64,000 bases of DNA. It comes from OFTM10 sp964344055 (GTDB lineage: Bacteria; Actinomycetota; Acidimicrobiia; Acidimicrobiales; Aldehydirespiratoraceae). The position numbers and the translations under genes were made by a program. Positions 9,914 through 19,863 of the stretch are shown here, one piece after another. The DNA lies in NCBI GenBank assembly GCA_964344055.1, contig CAYFLT010000001.1, positions 130,606 through 194,605 on the forward strand. The letters are read 5' to 3'. Below the pieces are notes generated by a model. The model was given only the letters and a program-made list of their open reading frames with translations. It was not told the DNA's origin and did no database searches. Within the stretch, counting starts at the first letter, position 1; every line of letters starts with the position of its first letter.

Positions 9914-10800
9914 GCGACTGGGCCGCGCTCGCCGCTCGCGCGTCGATGGCCTCCCACGACCTCGTGGGATGGATCTTCTGGGACCCGACGGCGATCGCGA
10001 ACTACGCCCGGCTCGGAGTGCCCGATGGGATGGGCTACTACGCGGCGGTACGGTTCGGCCCGATCGCGGGGGCGGGCAACGACGTGTGCGGTGCCGTCGG
10101 CTACTCCATCAATCCGGTGTTCCTCGGGATGGGGCTCGATCTGTGTCGCCAGCACACGGATTTCGAGTCGGCGATGCGAGCCCGTGACGACGCGGTGGTG
10201 CCGGGACTGGCCGTGATCGACCCGCAGCTGCCGGAACGTCTGGCTGCGCTCGGTTCTGATCTCTGGCGAGCTGTCGATGAGTTGCCCGCGTCTGGGCGGG
10301 CGTTCTTCGCGGCCCACCGGGAGCGTCCGCGGCCGGGACCCGCTGAGGCGGCCTTGTCGGCCTGGTTGGCGGTCAACTGCCTCCGTGAGTGGCGGGGTGA
10401 CACGCATTGGGCGTTGTGCGTCGCTCACGATCTCGACGCCGCCGAGGTGGGGCTGCTCCACAACGCGCTGGTCGACGGTCCCGATGTCGAGGGCTACGAG
10501 GACAACGAGTGGATCGCCCGGAGTCGAGGTGTCGACGACGCCGGTATCGAGCGCGGCTGGTCCCGACTCAACGCGAAGGGTCTGGCCGACGGCAAACAGA
10601 TCAACGAGCGGGCCCGGGAACTTCGTCGCGCGATGGAGGAACGCACCGACGAGATCTCGGGCCAGATGTGGGAGCTGGTCGGGGAGGCCGAGACGGTCGC
10701 CCTCTGCGAGCTCGCCGAACCGCACCACGACGCCTTCCTCGCTCGCATCGACGCCACCGCCGGGCCCAATTGGATGCCCGCCGCCCGAATGCCCCGCTGA
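9910..10800 (+). CDS. SCO6745-family protein
   Basis: The product has 296 residues. The N-terminal segment SHDLVGWIFWDPTAIANYARLG and the overall helical make-up match the actinobacterial SCO6745 family (helix-turn-helix-like fold, function unknown). ATG 9910 overlaps the LLM gene stop by four bases, so the two are translationally coupled and may act together. The C-terminal helices carry NERARELRRAMEERTDEI. The stop codon lies in the left arm of the hairpin at 10798-10836. Confidence 0.75.
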   Translation: MSDWAALAARASMASHDLVGWIFWDPTAIANYARLGVPDGMGYYAAVRFGPIAGAGNDVCGAVGYSINPVFLGMGLDLCRQHTDFESAMRARDDAVVPGLAVIDPQLPERLAALGSDLWRAVDELPASGRAFFAAHRERPRPGPAEAALSAWLAVNCLREWRGDTHWALCVAHDLDAAEVGLLHNALVDGPDVEGYEDNEWIARSRGVDDAGIERGWSRLNAKGLADGKQINERARELRRAMEERTDEISGQMWELVGEAETVALCELAEPHHDAFLARIDATAGPNWMPAARMPR

Positions 10801-10836
10801 GTTGTTTCGCTGGTGCCAGGCACCCGAAACAACTCA
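10798..10836. terminator. Convergent-gene hairpin with nested GGTGCC palindrome
   Basis: Perfect 12-bp arms TGAGTTGTTTCG (10798-10809) and CGAAACAACTCA (10825-10836) enclose a second palindrome, GGTGCC-A-GGCACC (10812-10824). The left arm starts with the stop codon of the + gene and the right arm ends with the stop codon of the - gene, so one structure closes both transcripts. Confidence 0.65.
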
Positions 10837-11457
10837 GAAGAGCGCCCGCGCCCGCTCGATGAGCTCGTCGGGAGCCTTGCCGACCGAGCCGCAGTCGAAC
10901 GGCGGCGCGGGATCGTATTCGATGCCGAGTTGTACCGAACGGGCTGTGTCGTCGTCGGTGAGGGTGGCGCTGAGGGTGAGTGCCATGTCGATCCCCGCGG
11001 ACACACCGGCTGCGGTGACCACCGGTCCGTCGACCACCACTCGCTCCTGAACCGGCGTGGCGCCGTAGGTCGCGAGGAGGTCGATGGCCGCCCAGTGGGT
11101 GGTGGCGCGCCGACCATCGAGGAGCCCTGCCGCTCCCAGGATCAACGCACCCGTGCACACCGACGTCACCCACTGGGCTCCCGCGGCGATGTGGCGGACC
11201 CAGTCGAGGATGCGATCGTCGGCTGCGGCCGCGAAGGTTCCCTCCAAACCCCCGGGCACGACCAGCACATCGGCGCGGTCGACATCTGCCATCGCCCATC
11301 CGGCGGTCAGTCCGAGGACGCCCGTGTCGGCCGTGACGGGGCCTCCATCCACACTCACCGAGATCGCCTCGACGCCCGGCAACCGGGACAACACATCGTG
11401 TGGGCCGATGATGTCGAGGGTCGTGAGACCCTCGTAGAGGAAGAAGGCGATCCGCAT
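10834..11457 (-). CDS. DJ-1/PfpI family protein (isonitrile-hydratase-like)
   Basis: The product has 207 residues. It begins MRIAFFLYEGLTTLDIIGP, the usual DJ-1/PfpI amidotransferase-like start, and has DVLVVPGG and the nucleophile elbow VTSVCTGALILGAAGLLDG followed by RATTHW. This Cys-plus-TTHW arrangement is shared by isonitrile hydratases and by the N-terminal domains of some AraC regulators; here no DNA-binding domain follows. ATG 11457 is chosen because the family begins directly with the first beta strand. Substrate unknown. Confidence 0.8.
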   Translation of the reverse strand: MRIAFFLYEGLTTLDIIGPHDVLSRLPGVEAISVSVDGGPVTADTGVLGLTAGWAMADVDRADVLVVPGGLEGTFAAAADDRILDWVRHIAAGAQWVTSVCTGALILGAAGLLDGRRATTHWAAIDLLATYGATPVQERVVVDGPVVTAAGVSAGIDMALTLSATLTDDDTARSVQLGIEYDPAPPFDCGSVGKAPDELIERARALF

Positions 11458-11498
11458 GATCTTGCATGCTGTCACGCAATGGCCCCAGACTTCAGGCC

Positions 11499-12341
11499 AT
11501 GGTGACCCACCTCCCCAGCACGGCCACCGGGCATGAGATCGCGGCGGTCATCCGCCGTGACGGAGCAGTCGTGGTCGAAGATCTCGCCTCCGATGCGCAG
11601 CTCGACCGGTTCTTCGCGGAAATGGCGCCGTACGTGGAGGCGACCCGAACGGGTGGCGACGACTTCAGCGGCCGCAACACGCGCCGCACCGGGGGTCTGC
11701 TCGCCCGCTCGGAGACCGCCCAGGAGTTCGTGACCCATCCGACGGTGCTTGCCGCTTGCGACGAGATGCTCGGGCACGTCTCGAGCTATCACCTGCACCT
11801 CACCCAGATCATCGACATCGGCCCCGACAGCCCGGGCCAGGCCATCCACCGCGACCAGTGGGCATTCGACTTCTTCTCGTTCCCCACCGGTTTCGAGGTC
11901 CAGTGCAACACGATCTGGGCCGGCGATGACTTCACCGAGGAGAACGGCGCCACACGGGTCGTCCTCGGCAGCAATCAGCTGGAGGACCGGCTCGAGTTCA
12001 GTGTCGACGACACGGTGCCGGTGGAGATGGGGCGTGGATCGGTGCTCCTCTACAACGGCGCCGTGTATCACGGAGGAGGAGCGAATCGCTCCGACCGGCA
12101 TCGGCGCGGAATCAACATCACCTACGCGGTGAGCTTCCTGCGTCAGGAAGAGAATCAGTACCTGACCGTGCCGCGTGAGATGGCGGCCGACTTCCCAGAG
12201 GACCTCCAGCGGTTGATGGGATACCAGATCGGGGCGTACGCGCTCGGCTACATCGACGACCTCCGGGATCCCATTCGGGCCTTGGACCCTCACGACCCGT
12301 GCAACGACACACCGACGTTCTCGCCCGCCACGTCCGACTGA
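11499..12341 (+). CDS. Phytanoyl-CoA dioxygenase family protein
   Basis: The product has 280 residues. It is a non-haem Fe(II)/2-oxoglutarate-type dioxygenase: the facial triad is visible as HRDQ (the HxD pair in QAIHRDQWAFDFF) and a distal His in YNGAVYHGGGANRS, with the nearby Arg of DRHRRGINITY suited to bind 2-oxoglutarate. The LHLTQIIDIGPDSPGQ strand and ENGATRVVLGSNQ are typical of the family. Its 3' end overlaps the following methyltransferase by 43 bases, so the pair are probably one unit. Substrate unknown. Confidence 0.8.
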   Translation: MVTHLPSTATGHEIAAVIRRDGAVVVEDLASDAQLDRFFAEMAPYVEATRTGGDDFSGRNTRRTGGLLARSETAQEFVTHPTVLAACDEMLGHVSSYHLHLTQIIDIGPDSPGQAIHRDQWAFDFFSFPTGFEVQCNTIWAGDDFTEENGATRVVLGSNQLEDRLEFSVDDTVPVEMGRGSVLLYNGAVYHGGGANRSDRHRRGINITYAVSFLRQEENQYLTVPREMAADFPEDLQRLMGYQIGAYALGYIDDLRDPIRALDPHDPCNDTPTFSPATSD

Positions 12342-12976
12342 CCGACCGCGACGTCGTCGACGTCGGATGCGGAGAGGGTGGGTTGGTCCGATGGATGCGT
12401 GGCGCCGGGGCCCGTGTGATCGGTGTCGAATGTGGCGAGGCGCTTCGGACCAGGGCGATCGAGGCGGACCCCCTCCATGCGGCGACCTACCACGATGGTG
12501 TGGCCGAGGCGCTTCCGCTCGACGACGAGTCGATGGACGTCGTCGTCTTCTCGTATTCGTTCCACCATGTGCCGATCGATGCCATGCCGGTGGCGCAGAC
12601 GGAGGCCCGTCGGGTGCTGCGGGCCGGGGGACGGCTCTACGTTCTCGAACCCCGACCCACCGGGGCCGATGTCGCGTCGCACTTCCGGCTGGTCGTCGAT
12701 GAGACTCACGAGCAGAACGCGGCGCAGGAATGCCTCGACGGGGCTGAGTCCGCCGGCCTCGCACAGGTCGAGTTCGAGGAGTACGAGAGCGAGACGTCCT
12801 ACGCAGATTTCGACTCTTGGGCTCGAATGATCGTCGACATCGACCCGGATCGAGCGGCGCGCTTCGCCGCCAACCGAGCCGAGATCGAACGTGGATTCCG
12901 TGACTCCGCCGTCGTACGAGATGGTCGGTTCGTGTTCACCCGGTCGAACGTGGCCCGGGTGTTCGTCGCGGTCTGA
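12299..12976 (+). CDS. Class I SAM-dependent methyltransferase
   Basis: The product has 225 residues from GTG 12299, which lies inside the end of the dioxygenase gene. Motif I is VVDVGCGEGG, motif II VIGVECG, then DVVVFSYSFHHV and the post-motif ARRVLRAGGRLYVLEP. This is the Methyltransf_11 pattern. The substrate cannot be read from sequence; coupling to a dioxygenase suggests tailoring of a small molecule. The stop abuts the stop of the convergent gene with no spacer. Confidence 0.75.
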   Translation: MQRHTDVLARHVRLTDRDVVDVGCGEGGLVRWMRGAGARVIGVECGEALRTRAIEADPLHAATYHDGVAEALPLDDESMDVVVFSYSFHHVPIDAMPVAQTEARRVLRAGGRLYVLEPRPTGADVASHFRLVVDETHEQNAAQECLDGAESAGLAQVEFEEYESETSYADFDSWARMIVDIDPDRAARFAANRAEIERGFRDSAVVRDGRFVFTRSNVARVFVAV

Positions 12977-13498
12977 TCACTCGTCGAGGGACACGACGCC
13001 ACCGGCCGAGAGGGGATCCGCGATCAGGGTCCGCAGCGACATGCCGAGCCCGTAGGTCAGGAGCCTGCGGGGGAGCGGGATGCGAAGGAAACAGCCGTCC
13101 GGCAGTTCGAGCTCGCCGTGACCGGTGATCGTGGTGAGCTCACCGCGTTCGACGAGGGCGCGGACATGGTCGTCGTCGACGGCGAGTACCTCGGCGCGGG
13201 ACTGGAAGTGGACCGTCGATGGCGGGATGCGTCGGATCGGAATGGTCACCCCGACCTCGGGGACGGTTGCGATGTTTCGAGCCTTCCGGCTCGATCTCAT
13301 GGTGCTGATGTGAAGGGCATCGTCGGCGAAGGCGTAGAGCACCCCGGCCGCGTGGGGTCGGCCTGCAGCAGAGGTCGTCGCGATCGCGGCGAACGAGCGT
13401 CGGCGGATGGCCTTCAGAACACTCGCCGGGTCCGGCGTGTGCGGGGGATCGAGGTCGATCGGTGTGGAGTCGGGATGAGTGGTTTGCATGTCGTCCAT
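12977..13498 (-). CDS. Pyridoxamine 5'-phosphate oxidase-fold protein
   Basis: The product has 173 residues. After a Pro/Asp-rich leader it shows the split-barrel flavin-binding pattern: RRRSFAAIATTSAAGRPHAAGV, YAFADDALHISTMRSSRKARNI and VHFQSRAEVLAVDD. Proteins of this fold bind FMN or F420 and reduce or oxidise small substrates. ATG 13498 is used (13489 is also possible). It is divergent from an AraC regulator, with three TGGAC-type half-site groups between them, so it is the likely target of that regulator. Confidence 0.75.
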   Translation of the reverse strand: MDDMQTTHPDSTPIDLDPPHTPDPASVLKAIRRRSFAAIATTSAAGRPHAAGVLYAFADDALHISTMRSSRKARNIATVPEVGVTIPIRRIPPSTVHFQSRAEVLAVDDDHVRALVERGELTTITGHGELELPDGCFLRIPLPRRLLTYGLGMSLRTLIADPLSAGGVVSLDE

Positions 13499-13518
13499 CG
13501 TCGATGTGGAATTCGGGA

Positions 13519-13574
13519 CTGTCCATGATCTTCTGGACAGAGTTCTTGTCCAATCGTCCAGATCACTGGACGAT
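13519..13574. promoter_or_regulatory. Operator region: repeated GTCCA/TGGAC half-sites
   Basis: Two inverted repeats lie in the divergent promoter. CTGTCCA (13519-13525) pairs with TGGACAG (13534-13540), and ATCGTCCAG (13553-13561) pairs with CTGGACGAT (13566-13574) across ATCA. A further GTCCA sits at 13548-13552. Five half-sites in 56 bases between the regulator and its neighbour point to AraC binding. Confidence 0.6.
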
Positions 13575-13601
13575 CGCTTATCACCGCGCAACAGTGACTG
13601 C

Positions 13602-14546
13602 GTGGACGACTACATCACGCCGCCATCTCCCATCAGCTCAGTCCTGCGTCACGTGCAGATGGACGGCGTGTTCTATTGCCCGTCCGAGCTGAGCGAGCCG
13701 TGGGGTCTCGAACTCCCACCGATGCAGGATTGCCTCTGGTTCCACGTGGTCACGTCCGGCACGTGCACTCTGGAGGTGGACGGTGTCGAGCATCGGCTCA
13801 CCGCCGGTGATCTCGCCGTCATCCCCCACGGGCTCGGCCATCGGGGCTGGGGCGCGACCGAGGCGCCGACCCCGCCGGTACTCGATCTCCCGCACGAGTA
13901 TCACAGCGAGCAGTACGCGGTCCTCCGACACGGTGGTGGGGGTGACGTCACCCGGCTGATCTGCGGTGGCGTGCGGGTGGAGCAGGCAGCGGCCCGTCGC
14001 CTGATCCGTACCCTGCCGCCGATCCTCCTCCTGAAGACAGTGGGTGCGCCGGGCTTCGAACTCCTCACCGCCACGCTCCAGCACATGGCGCAGGAGACGA
14101 AGTCCCCGCAGCCCGGGGGTGACGCCGTGGTCAGCCGGCTCTGCGACATCGTGGTCATCCACGTGATCCGGGCGTGGCTCGAGAGCGATCCGATGGCGCG
14201 GTCCGGCTGGGTCGGTGCGCTTCGCGATCCCCAGATCGGGCCGGCCATCGCCAGCATCCACGAGCACCCGGAGCGGGACTGGACGGTCGCCGCACTGGCG
14301 GACGAGGTGGCCATGTCCCGCTCCGCCTTCGCGGCTCGGTTCACCGAGCTGGTCGGCGAACCGGTGATGCAGTACGTCACCGGTTGGCGCATGGCTGTGG
14401 CCGATGCACTCCTTCGAGAGGGTCGACTCAATGTCGCCGCCGTCGGCGAACAGGTCGGCTACGAGTCCGAGGCCTCGTTCAGTCGAGCCTTCAAGCGGGT
14501 GACCGGCTCACCGCCGCGGGACGTGAAGCGCGCCACGGCAGCGTGA
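13602..14546 (+). CDS. AraC-family transcriptional regulator with cupin sensor domain
   Basis: The product has 314 residues from GTG 13602. The N-terminal half is a cupin ligand domain (PWGLELPPMQDCLWFHVVT, GDLAVIPHGLGH) and the C-terminal 100 residues form the double HTH: WTVAALADEVAMSRSAFAARF and VAAVGEQVGYESEASFSRAFKR, ending GSPPRDVKR. GTG 13602 matches the family start about ten residues before the first conserved strand; longer starts would run into the operators. It probably controls the divergent flavoprotein gene and itself. Confidence 0.85.
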   Translation: MDDYITPPSPISSVLRHVQMDGVFYCPSELSEPWGLELPPMQDCLWFHVVTSGTCTLEVDGVEHRLTAGDLAVIPHGLGHRGWGATEAPTPPVLDLPHEYHSEQYAVLRHGGGGDVTRLICGGVRVEQAAARRLIRTLPPILLLKTVGAPGFELLTATLQHMAQETKSPQPGGDAVVSRLCDIVVIHVIRAWLESDPMARSGWVGALRDPQIGPAIASIHEHPERDWTVAALADEVAMSRSAFAARFTELVGEPVMQYVTGWRMAVADALLREGRLNVAAVGEQVGYESEASFSRAFKRVTGSPPRDVKRATAA

Positions 14547-14556
14547 TCGTGGCACG

Positions 14557-15781
14557 TCAGCCGCCCGTGGTGGACCAGTGCCAGGGTTCGCTCGGCAGGT
14601 TGTAGAAGCCGAACTGCGGCGCGATGCGACTCAGCGTCTGGAAGACTTCGGAGCTCCGGCTGCGAAGCACGCGGCCGTTGTGAGTGAAGTCGACGGCGAG
14701 GCCGAGCTCGTGCTGCGACAGCCCAGGCCGGGCGGTGGGTGGGCGGCAGCGAGAGGCAGGCATCTCCCAGATCGCGTACTCCGAGGTGCCGCAGTTCGCC
14801 CGGCGGAGCCGGATCTGACTCTCGATGCTGCGATAGCCCCCGCCTCCTAGTGTGAAGCCCTCCGCGGCCATGGCGGCGAGCAATCCCTCGAGATCGTCGG
14901 CAATGAGGACGTTGACCGTGATGCCGCGTGGTCACCTCGATGTCGCTACCGGCTGGCAAGGTCACGCCCCCTCCGCTCGGTGGGCGACGGGATGCGATGG
15001 CATCGGCGATCCGCTGTTCCTCGACGCGGATCTCCTCCGCGAGTTCGTTGTCCAGCGCCGAGAGGGCGGCCATCTCCGACAGCCGGGACTCCAGTCGGAG
15101 GTTCACCTCGATGAGGATCTGCTCCTGGCTCTCGAGCGCCCGGTTGAGGCTCTCGAGGCGTAGCTCCATCTCGGCGCGCTGCGTTTCGGCTTCTTCGGCA
15201 GCGTCATCGGCGATCTGGCGTTGTACTTCGAGCTGGGCCGCGATGCTCCGGAGGTCGTCGAGTTCCTCGAGACCGCTGCCGGTTCCGAATTCCAGCAGGG
15301 TCTCTTCGCGCGCCGCCCCCCACGGGTCCGCGCCGAGGGCTTCGAGGTCTTCGGCTCCCTGGAAGGACACATAGGACTCGATCGCGGCGGAACGCAGGTC
15401 GGATCGGGCCGTGCGCTCGTCGGCTTCGAGCCGGGCGATCGCCTGGAGCGCCTGGGCCTGGACCGCCTCCGCCTCGGCAACGGCTCGTTGGGCCGCGTCG
15501 ACCGCAGCATGCTGGGCATCGACGTTCGCCTGCAGCGCCTCGAGCGCTCCGGTGAGCTGTTCGACGTCGTCGTTGATGACGTCGATCTCGGCCGCGACCT
15601 CCGCCGCGTCCTCCTGGACCTTCTTGCGTTCTTCCCGCAGTTCACTCGGAGTCTCGGCCGAGGCCAGGTTGGTGACGGCGGTGAAGGCGACCAGTCCGGC
15701 GAGCGCGGCGGCGCCCCGACGGTTGCGGCGTCGCAACAGGCGCTGAGGGCGCGGGCGGGGTCGAGCGGGGTGGGCGGCCAT
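14557..15781 (-). CDS. Coiled-coil D,D-carboxypeptidase (VanY domain), frame-broken
   Basis: A basic N-terminus and a hydrophobic segment (GAAALAGLVAFTAVTNLASA) are followed by about 240 residues of Glu/Ala/Gln-rich coiled coil, as in PcsB-like cell-separation proteins. A VanY peptidase domain follows: LGGGGYRS, LRRANCGTSEYAIWEMP, SQHELGLAVDF (metal ligands) and EPWHWS. The coiled coil and peptidase lie in different frames, the break being at about 14923-14928 (GSDIEVTT then GITVNVLIADD). Family members read VRGITV there, so two missing G or one extra base explains it. The product would be exported and act on peptidoglycan stem peptides. Confidence 0.8.
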
Positions 15782-15879
15782 TTCGTCACACGATCGCAAT
15801 GAACAGCTCAGCACGGTACCAGCGCTGCCCCGGTTCTGTCGTGTCGACGGATGGGCGGCTCAGTCCGCGGGCTGGTGTG

Positions 15880-17157
15880 TCATCCCCCAGGGATCGCGGA
15901 TCCGGGCGCGATGGTCGGTGGTTGGGAGTTGAGCGTCTCGATGGCAAAGCCGGCTGCAGCCTTGTAGCTCGCCATGAACTCTTCGATTTCTTCTCTCGAG
16001 ATGACGTCTTCGATGTCATCGAAGACGCCGCCGCAGCGCGCATCGACCTCCCCGAGGATCGCGACGGGGCCGGCCCCCCGATTTCGGAGAACGAGCGACG
16101 ACACGTCGTGATGGAGGGCGGCCTCGTATGCGAGCAATGCCTCCCGACCGACGCCGTGCTCCACCATCTTCGCCCCGAGCACCCGGGCGTCGACGATGGC
16201 CTGGCTGGCCCCGTTGGAACCGACCGGGTACATGACGTGGGCGGCGTCGCCCATGAGGGCGGTGCGGCCGTCGACCCAATGGTCGATCGGGTCGCGGTCG
16301 ACCATCGGATACTCGAAGACCTCGTCGGCGCCCCGAATGACGGCGGGGATGTCGAGCCACTCGAAGTTCCATTCTTCGAACTCGTCGATGAACTTCTCGA
16401 TGTGCACCTTCTTGTTCCAGTCGCCGTCGCCCCAGCTGTCGTCGTCGGTGTCGAAGGTGAGTTCGGCGATCCAGTTGTGGGTCTGGAGCCCGGTCTCGGG
16501 GTCGGCCGCGCTGATCGGGTAGTGCACGAAGCGTTGGTGGAGATTGCCGACCAGCGTGAATCCGGCGCCGGTCCGTATCGGTCGGCCCCGCGTGGTCCCC
16601 CGCCACATCACGGCGCCCGCCCACCTCGGCGGACCCTCGTCGGGGGCCATCTGGGTTCGGACCGCCGAATGGAGCCCGTCCGCCCCGATGAGGATGGCTC
16701 CCTCCTCGGTGACGGTGCCGCCGCCGCGTCGCTCGATGGTCGCGGACACCGCGCCGGACCGGTTCTCGTAGCCGACGACCCGGTGGCCGGTCATCACCGC
16801 GTCGGGTCCGAGTCGGTCGATCACCTCCCGGTACAGGAGCATCTGGAAGAGGCCGCGATGCACTGCGTACTGCGGCCAGCGATACCCCGCGTCGAGCCCG
16901 CGCGGCTCGGCCCAGACGTCGTTGCCGTTGCGGCCCACGAGCGCCCACTCGTCGGCCTGGAGTCCGACCGCCGGAAGGCCATCACCCAGCCCGAGGTCGA
17001 TCAGCTCGCGGACCGCGTTCGGTTGGAGGTTGATGCCGACGCCGAGTGGCTCGAGCTTCCGAGCGGACTCGAAGACCTTCACGGGGACGCCGATCTCGTG
17101 GCAGGTGAGCGCCATGGTGAGACCGCAGATGCCGCCTCCGGCGATGAGGACCGTCAT
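15880..17157 (-). CDS. FAD-dependent monooxygenase (aromatic hydroxylase type)
   Basis: The product has 425 residues. The N-terminal Rossmann motif LIAGGGICGLTMAL binds FAD; LIGADGLHSAVR is the DG motif and TALMGDAAHVMYPVGSNGASQA the GD motif, all features of single-component class A hydroxylases such as salicylate or 3-hydroxybenzoate hydroxylases. The C-terminus adds helices around DVISREEIEEFM. It is followed on the same strand by an SDR ending 16 bases upstream, so they form a catabolic pair. Substrate not predictable. A -10-like TACGAT six bases before the ATG suggests leaderless expression. Confidence 0.85.
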   Translation of the reverse strand: MTVLIAGGGICGLTMALTCHEIGVPVKVFESARKLEPLGVGINLQPNAVRELIDLGLGDGLPAVGLQADEWALVGRNGNDVWAEPRGLDAGYRWPQYAVHRGLFQMLLYREVIDRLGPDAVMTGHRVVGYENRSGAVSATIERRGGGTVTEEGAILIGADGLHSAVRTQMAPDEGPPRWAGAVMWRGTTRGRPIRTGAGFTLVGNLHQRFVHYPISAADPETGLQTHNWIAELTFDTDDDSWGDGDWNKKVHIEKFIDEFEEWNFEWLDIPAVIRGADEVFEYPMVDRDPIDHWVDGRTALMGDAAHVMYPVGSNGASQAIVDARVLGAKMVEHGVGREALLAYEAALHHDVSSLVLRNRGAGPVAILGEVDARCGGVFDDIEDVISREEIEEFMASYKAAAGFAIETLNSQPPTIAPGSAIPGG

Positions 17158-17163
17158 GGCCGG

Positions 17164-17169
17164 ATCGTA
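17164..17169 (-). promoter_or_regulatory. Predicted leaderless -10 box, TACGAT
   Basis: TACGAT on the minus strand ends six bases before ATG 17157. It lies just past the stop of the upstream SDR, giving the monooxygenase its own promoter. Confidence 0.4.
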
Positions 17170-17173
17170 GCGA

Positions 17174-17956
<783 letters not shown>

Positions 17957-18126
17957 CACGTCCCCCGAATCCACACGATCTACTCCGAGCAACTTTGCAG
18001 ATGGGTCGGGACCGGGGCCAACCACGACCCGACCCGGCGGACCTGGCGGGCGGCCGCGGGTGGTCGAGTCTTTGCCCTGGTGGGGCGGCGGCTGGCAAGG
18101 TTCGGGGTCGAGGGAAGGGGACGGAG

Positions 18127-19830
18127 ATGCTCGACGTCATCATTCGCGGTGGAGAGGTCATCGACGGCACGGGCGCACCGCGGCGCCGGGCCGACGTCGG
18201 AATCCGAGAGGGCCGGGTGGCTGCAGTCGACGAGCTCTCCGGCCAGGAAGCCGATCAGGAGATCGATGCCACCGGACGGGTGGTGGTCCCCGGGTTCGTC
18301 GACGTCCACACCCACATCGATGCCCAGGCGTTCTGGGACACCACCTTGTCGCCCTCGCCCCTCCACGGCGTCACCACGGTGATCGCGGGCAACTGCGGGT
18401 TCAGCATCGCGCCACTCAGCGACGACCCCGCCGACGGCGAGTACCTGATGAAGATGCTCAGCCGGGTGGAGGGGATGCCTCTCGAGTCGCTCCGGATCGG
18501 CGTGCCGTGGAACTGGAAGACCACCGCCGAATACCTCGCCGCCCTCGACGGCACCCTGTCGATCAATGCCGCCTTCAAGGTCGGCCACTCCGCCCTGCGC
18601 CGCGTGGTGATGGGAGAGGACGCCACGCGACGCACCGCCACTCCCGACGAGCTGGCCGCGATGTGTGATCTGCTCCGTGCCGGGATCGAGGCCGGTGCGG
18701 TCGGCTTCTCGTCGTCGTGGTCGACCACCCACAACGACACCGAGCAGAACATGGTGCCGAGCCGCTACGGCGACCGCGACGAGCTCATCGCCCTCTGTTC
18801 GGTTCTGGCCGACTTCCCGGGGACGTCCCTCGAGTTCATCCCCTGCATCGGCCCCTTCGACGACGAGGTGGCCGACCTCATGGCCGACATGTCCGTCGCC
18901 GCCGACGCCCCCCTCAACTGGAACGTGCTCCCGGTCAACGCGAAGAACCTCGACGCATCGTTGGACAAGCTCGGCACGTCCGACGTCGCCACGGCCCGGG
19001 GTGGCAAGGTCGTCGGCCTCACCGCTCCGATGTCGCTCGACTTCCGGCTCTCGTTCCTCAGCGGGTTCATCCTCGATGCGATCCCCGGCTGGGAAGAGAC
19101 GATGCTTCTGCCGGTGGAGGACAAGATGGCGCTCTTCGCCGACCCGGCGGAGCGGGCGCGGCTGAACGAGCTGGCGATCGCCCCGCACACCATCCGGCAC
19201 TTCGCTCACTGGGCGGCGATGACCATCTTCCACACGGTGGCACCCGAGAACGAGCAGTACCGCGGGCGCAACATCGGCGAGATCGCCGGGGAACTCGGCA
19301 AGACGCCGTGGGACACCCTGTGCGACATCGCCCTCGCCGACGGGCTCGCAACCTCGTTCGGGCATCCGACCGTCGACGAACCGATCGAGACGTGGGAGGC
19401 CCGCGTGAAGGTCTGGCGCGACGGGCGGGCGATCATCGGGGCCTCGGACGCGGGCGCGCATCTCGACATGTTCATGAGTGCCAACTACGCAACGGTCGCG
19501 ATCGGTGAAGCGGTCGCCAAGCGCGGGCTCATGCCGCTCGAGGAGGCGGTGAACCTGCTCACCGCGGTTCCCGCGGACCTCTACGGGTTGGTCGACCGGG
19601 GCCGTCTCGTCGAGGGGGCTCACGCCGATGTCGTGGTCCTCGACGAGGACCATGTCGGGGCCACGCCGATGGAGTCCCGCAACGATCTTCCGGGCGGCGC
19701 GATGCGGCTCTACTCCGAGGCGACCGGCATCGACCATGTTCTGTGCAACGGCGTGGAGGTCGTCCGAGGGGGCGAGTTCACCACGGCGCGGCCGGGATCG
19801 GTCCTGCGTTCCGGCGTCGACACGCACTGA
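18127..19830 (+). CDS. D-aminoacylase-type amidohydrolase
   Basis: The product has 567 residues. It starts MLDVIIRGGEVIDGTG, with VVVPGFVDVHTHIDAQAFWD carrying the HxH metal pair, GNCGFSIAPL, and the late metal-site Asp in GASDAGAHLDMF. These match the N-acyl-D-amino-acid deacylase group of amidohydrolases, which hydrolyse amides or esters of varied small molecules. GGGGACGGAG before the ATG is a good ribosome site. Downstream genes (LLM oxidoreductase) and the divergent SDR and monooxygenase suggest a shared degradative route. Confidence 0.85.
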   Translation: MLDVIIRGGEVIDGTGAPRRRADVGIREGRVAAVDELSGQEADQEIDATGRVVVPGFVDVHTHIDAQAFWDTTLSPSPLHGVTTVIAGNCGFSIAPLSDDPADGEYLMKMLSRVEGMPLESLRIGVPWNWKTTAEYLAALDGTLSINAAFKVGHSALRRVVMGEDATRRTATPDELAAMCDLLRAGIEAGAVGFSSSWSTTHNDTEQNMVPSRYGDRDELIALCSVLADFPGTSLEFIPCIGPFDDEVADLMADMSVAADAPLNWNVLPVNAKNLDASLDKLGTSDVATARGGKVVGLTAPMSLDFRLSFLSGFILDAIPGWEETMLLPVEDKMALFADPAERARLNELAIAPHTIRHFAHWAAMTIFHTVAPENEQYRGRNIGEIAGELGKTPWDTLCDIALADGLATSFGHPTVDEPIETWEARVKVWRDGRAIIGASDAGAHLDMFMSANYATVAIGEAVAKRGLMPLEEAVNLLTAVPADLYGLVDRGRLVEGAHADVVVLDEDHVGATPMESRNDLPGGAMRLYSEATGIDHVLCNGVEVVRGGEFTTARPGSVLRSGVDTH

Positions 19831-19863
19831 ACCCCTGGCGATCGAGCGAACGGAGCGGCAGCG

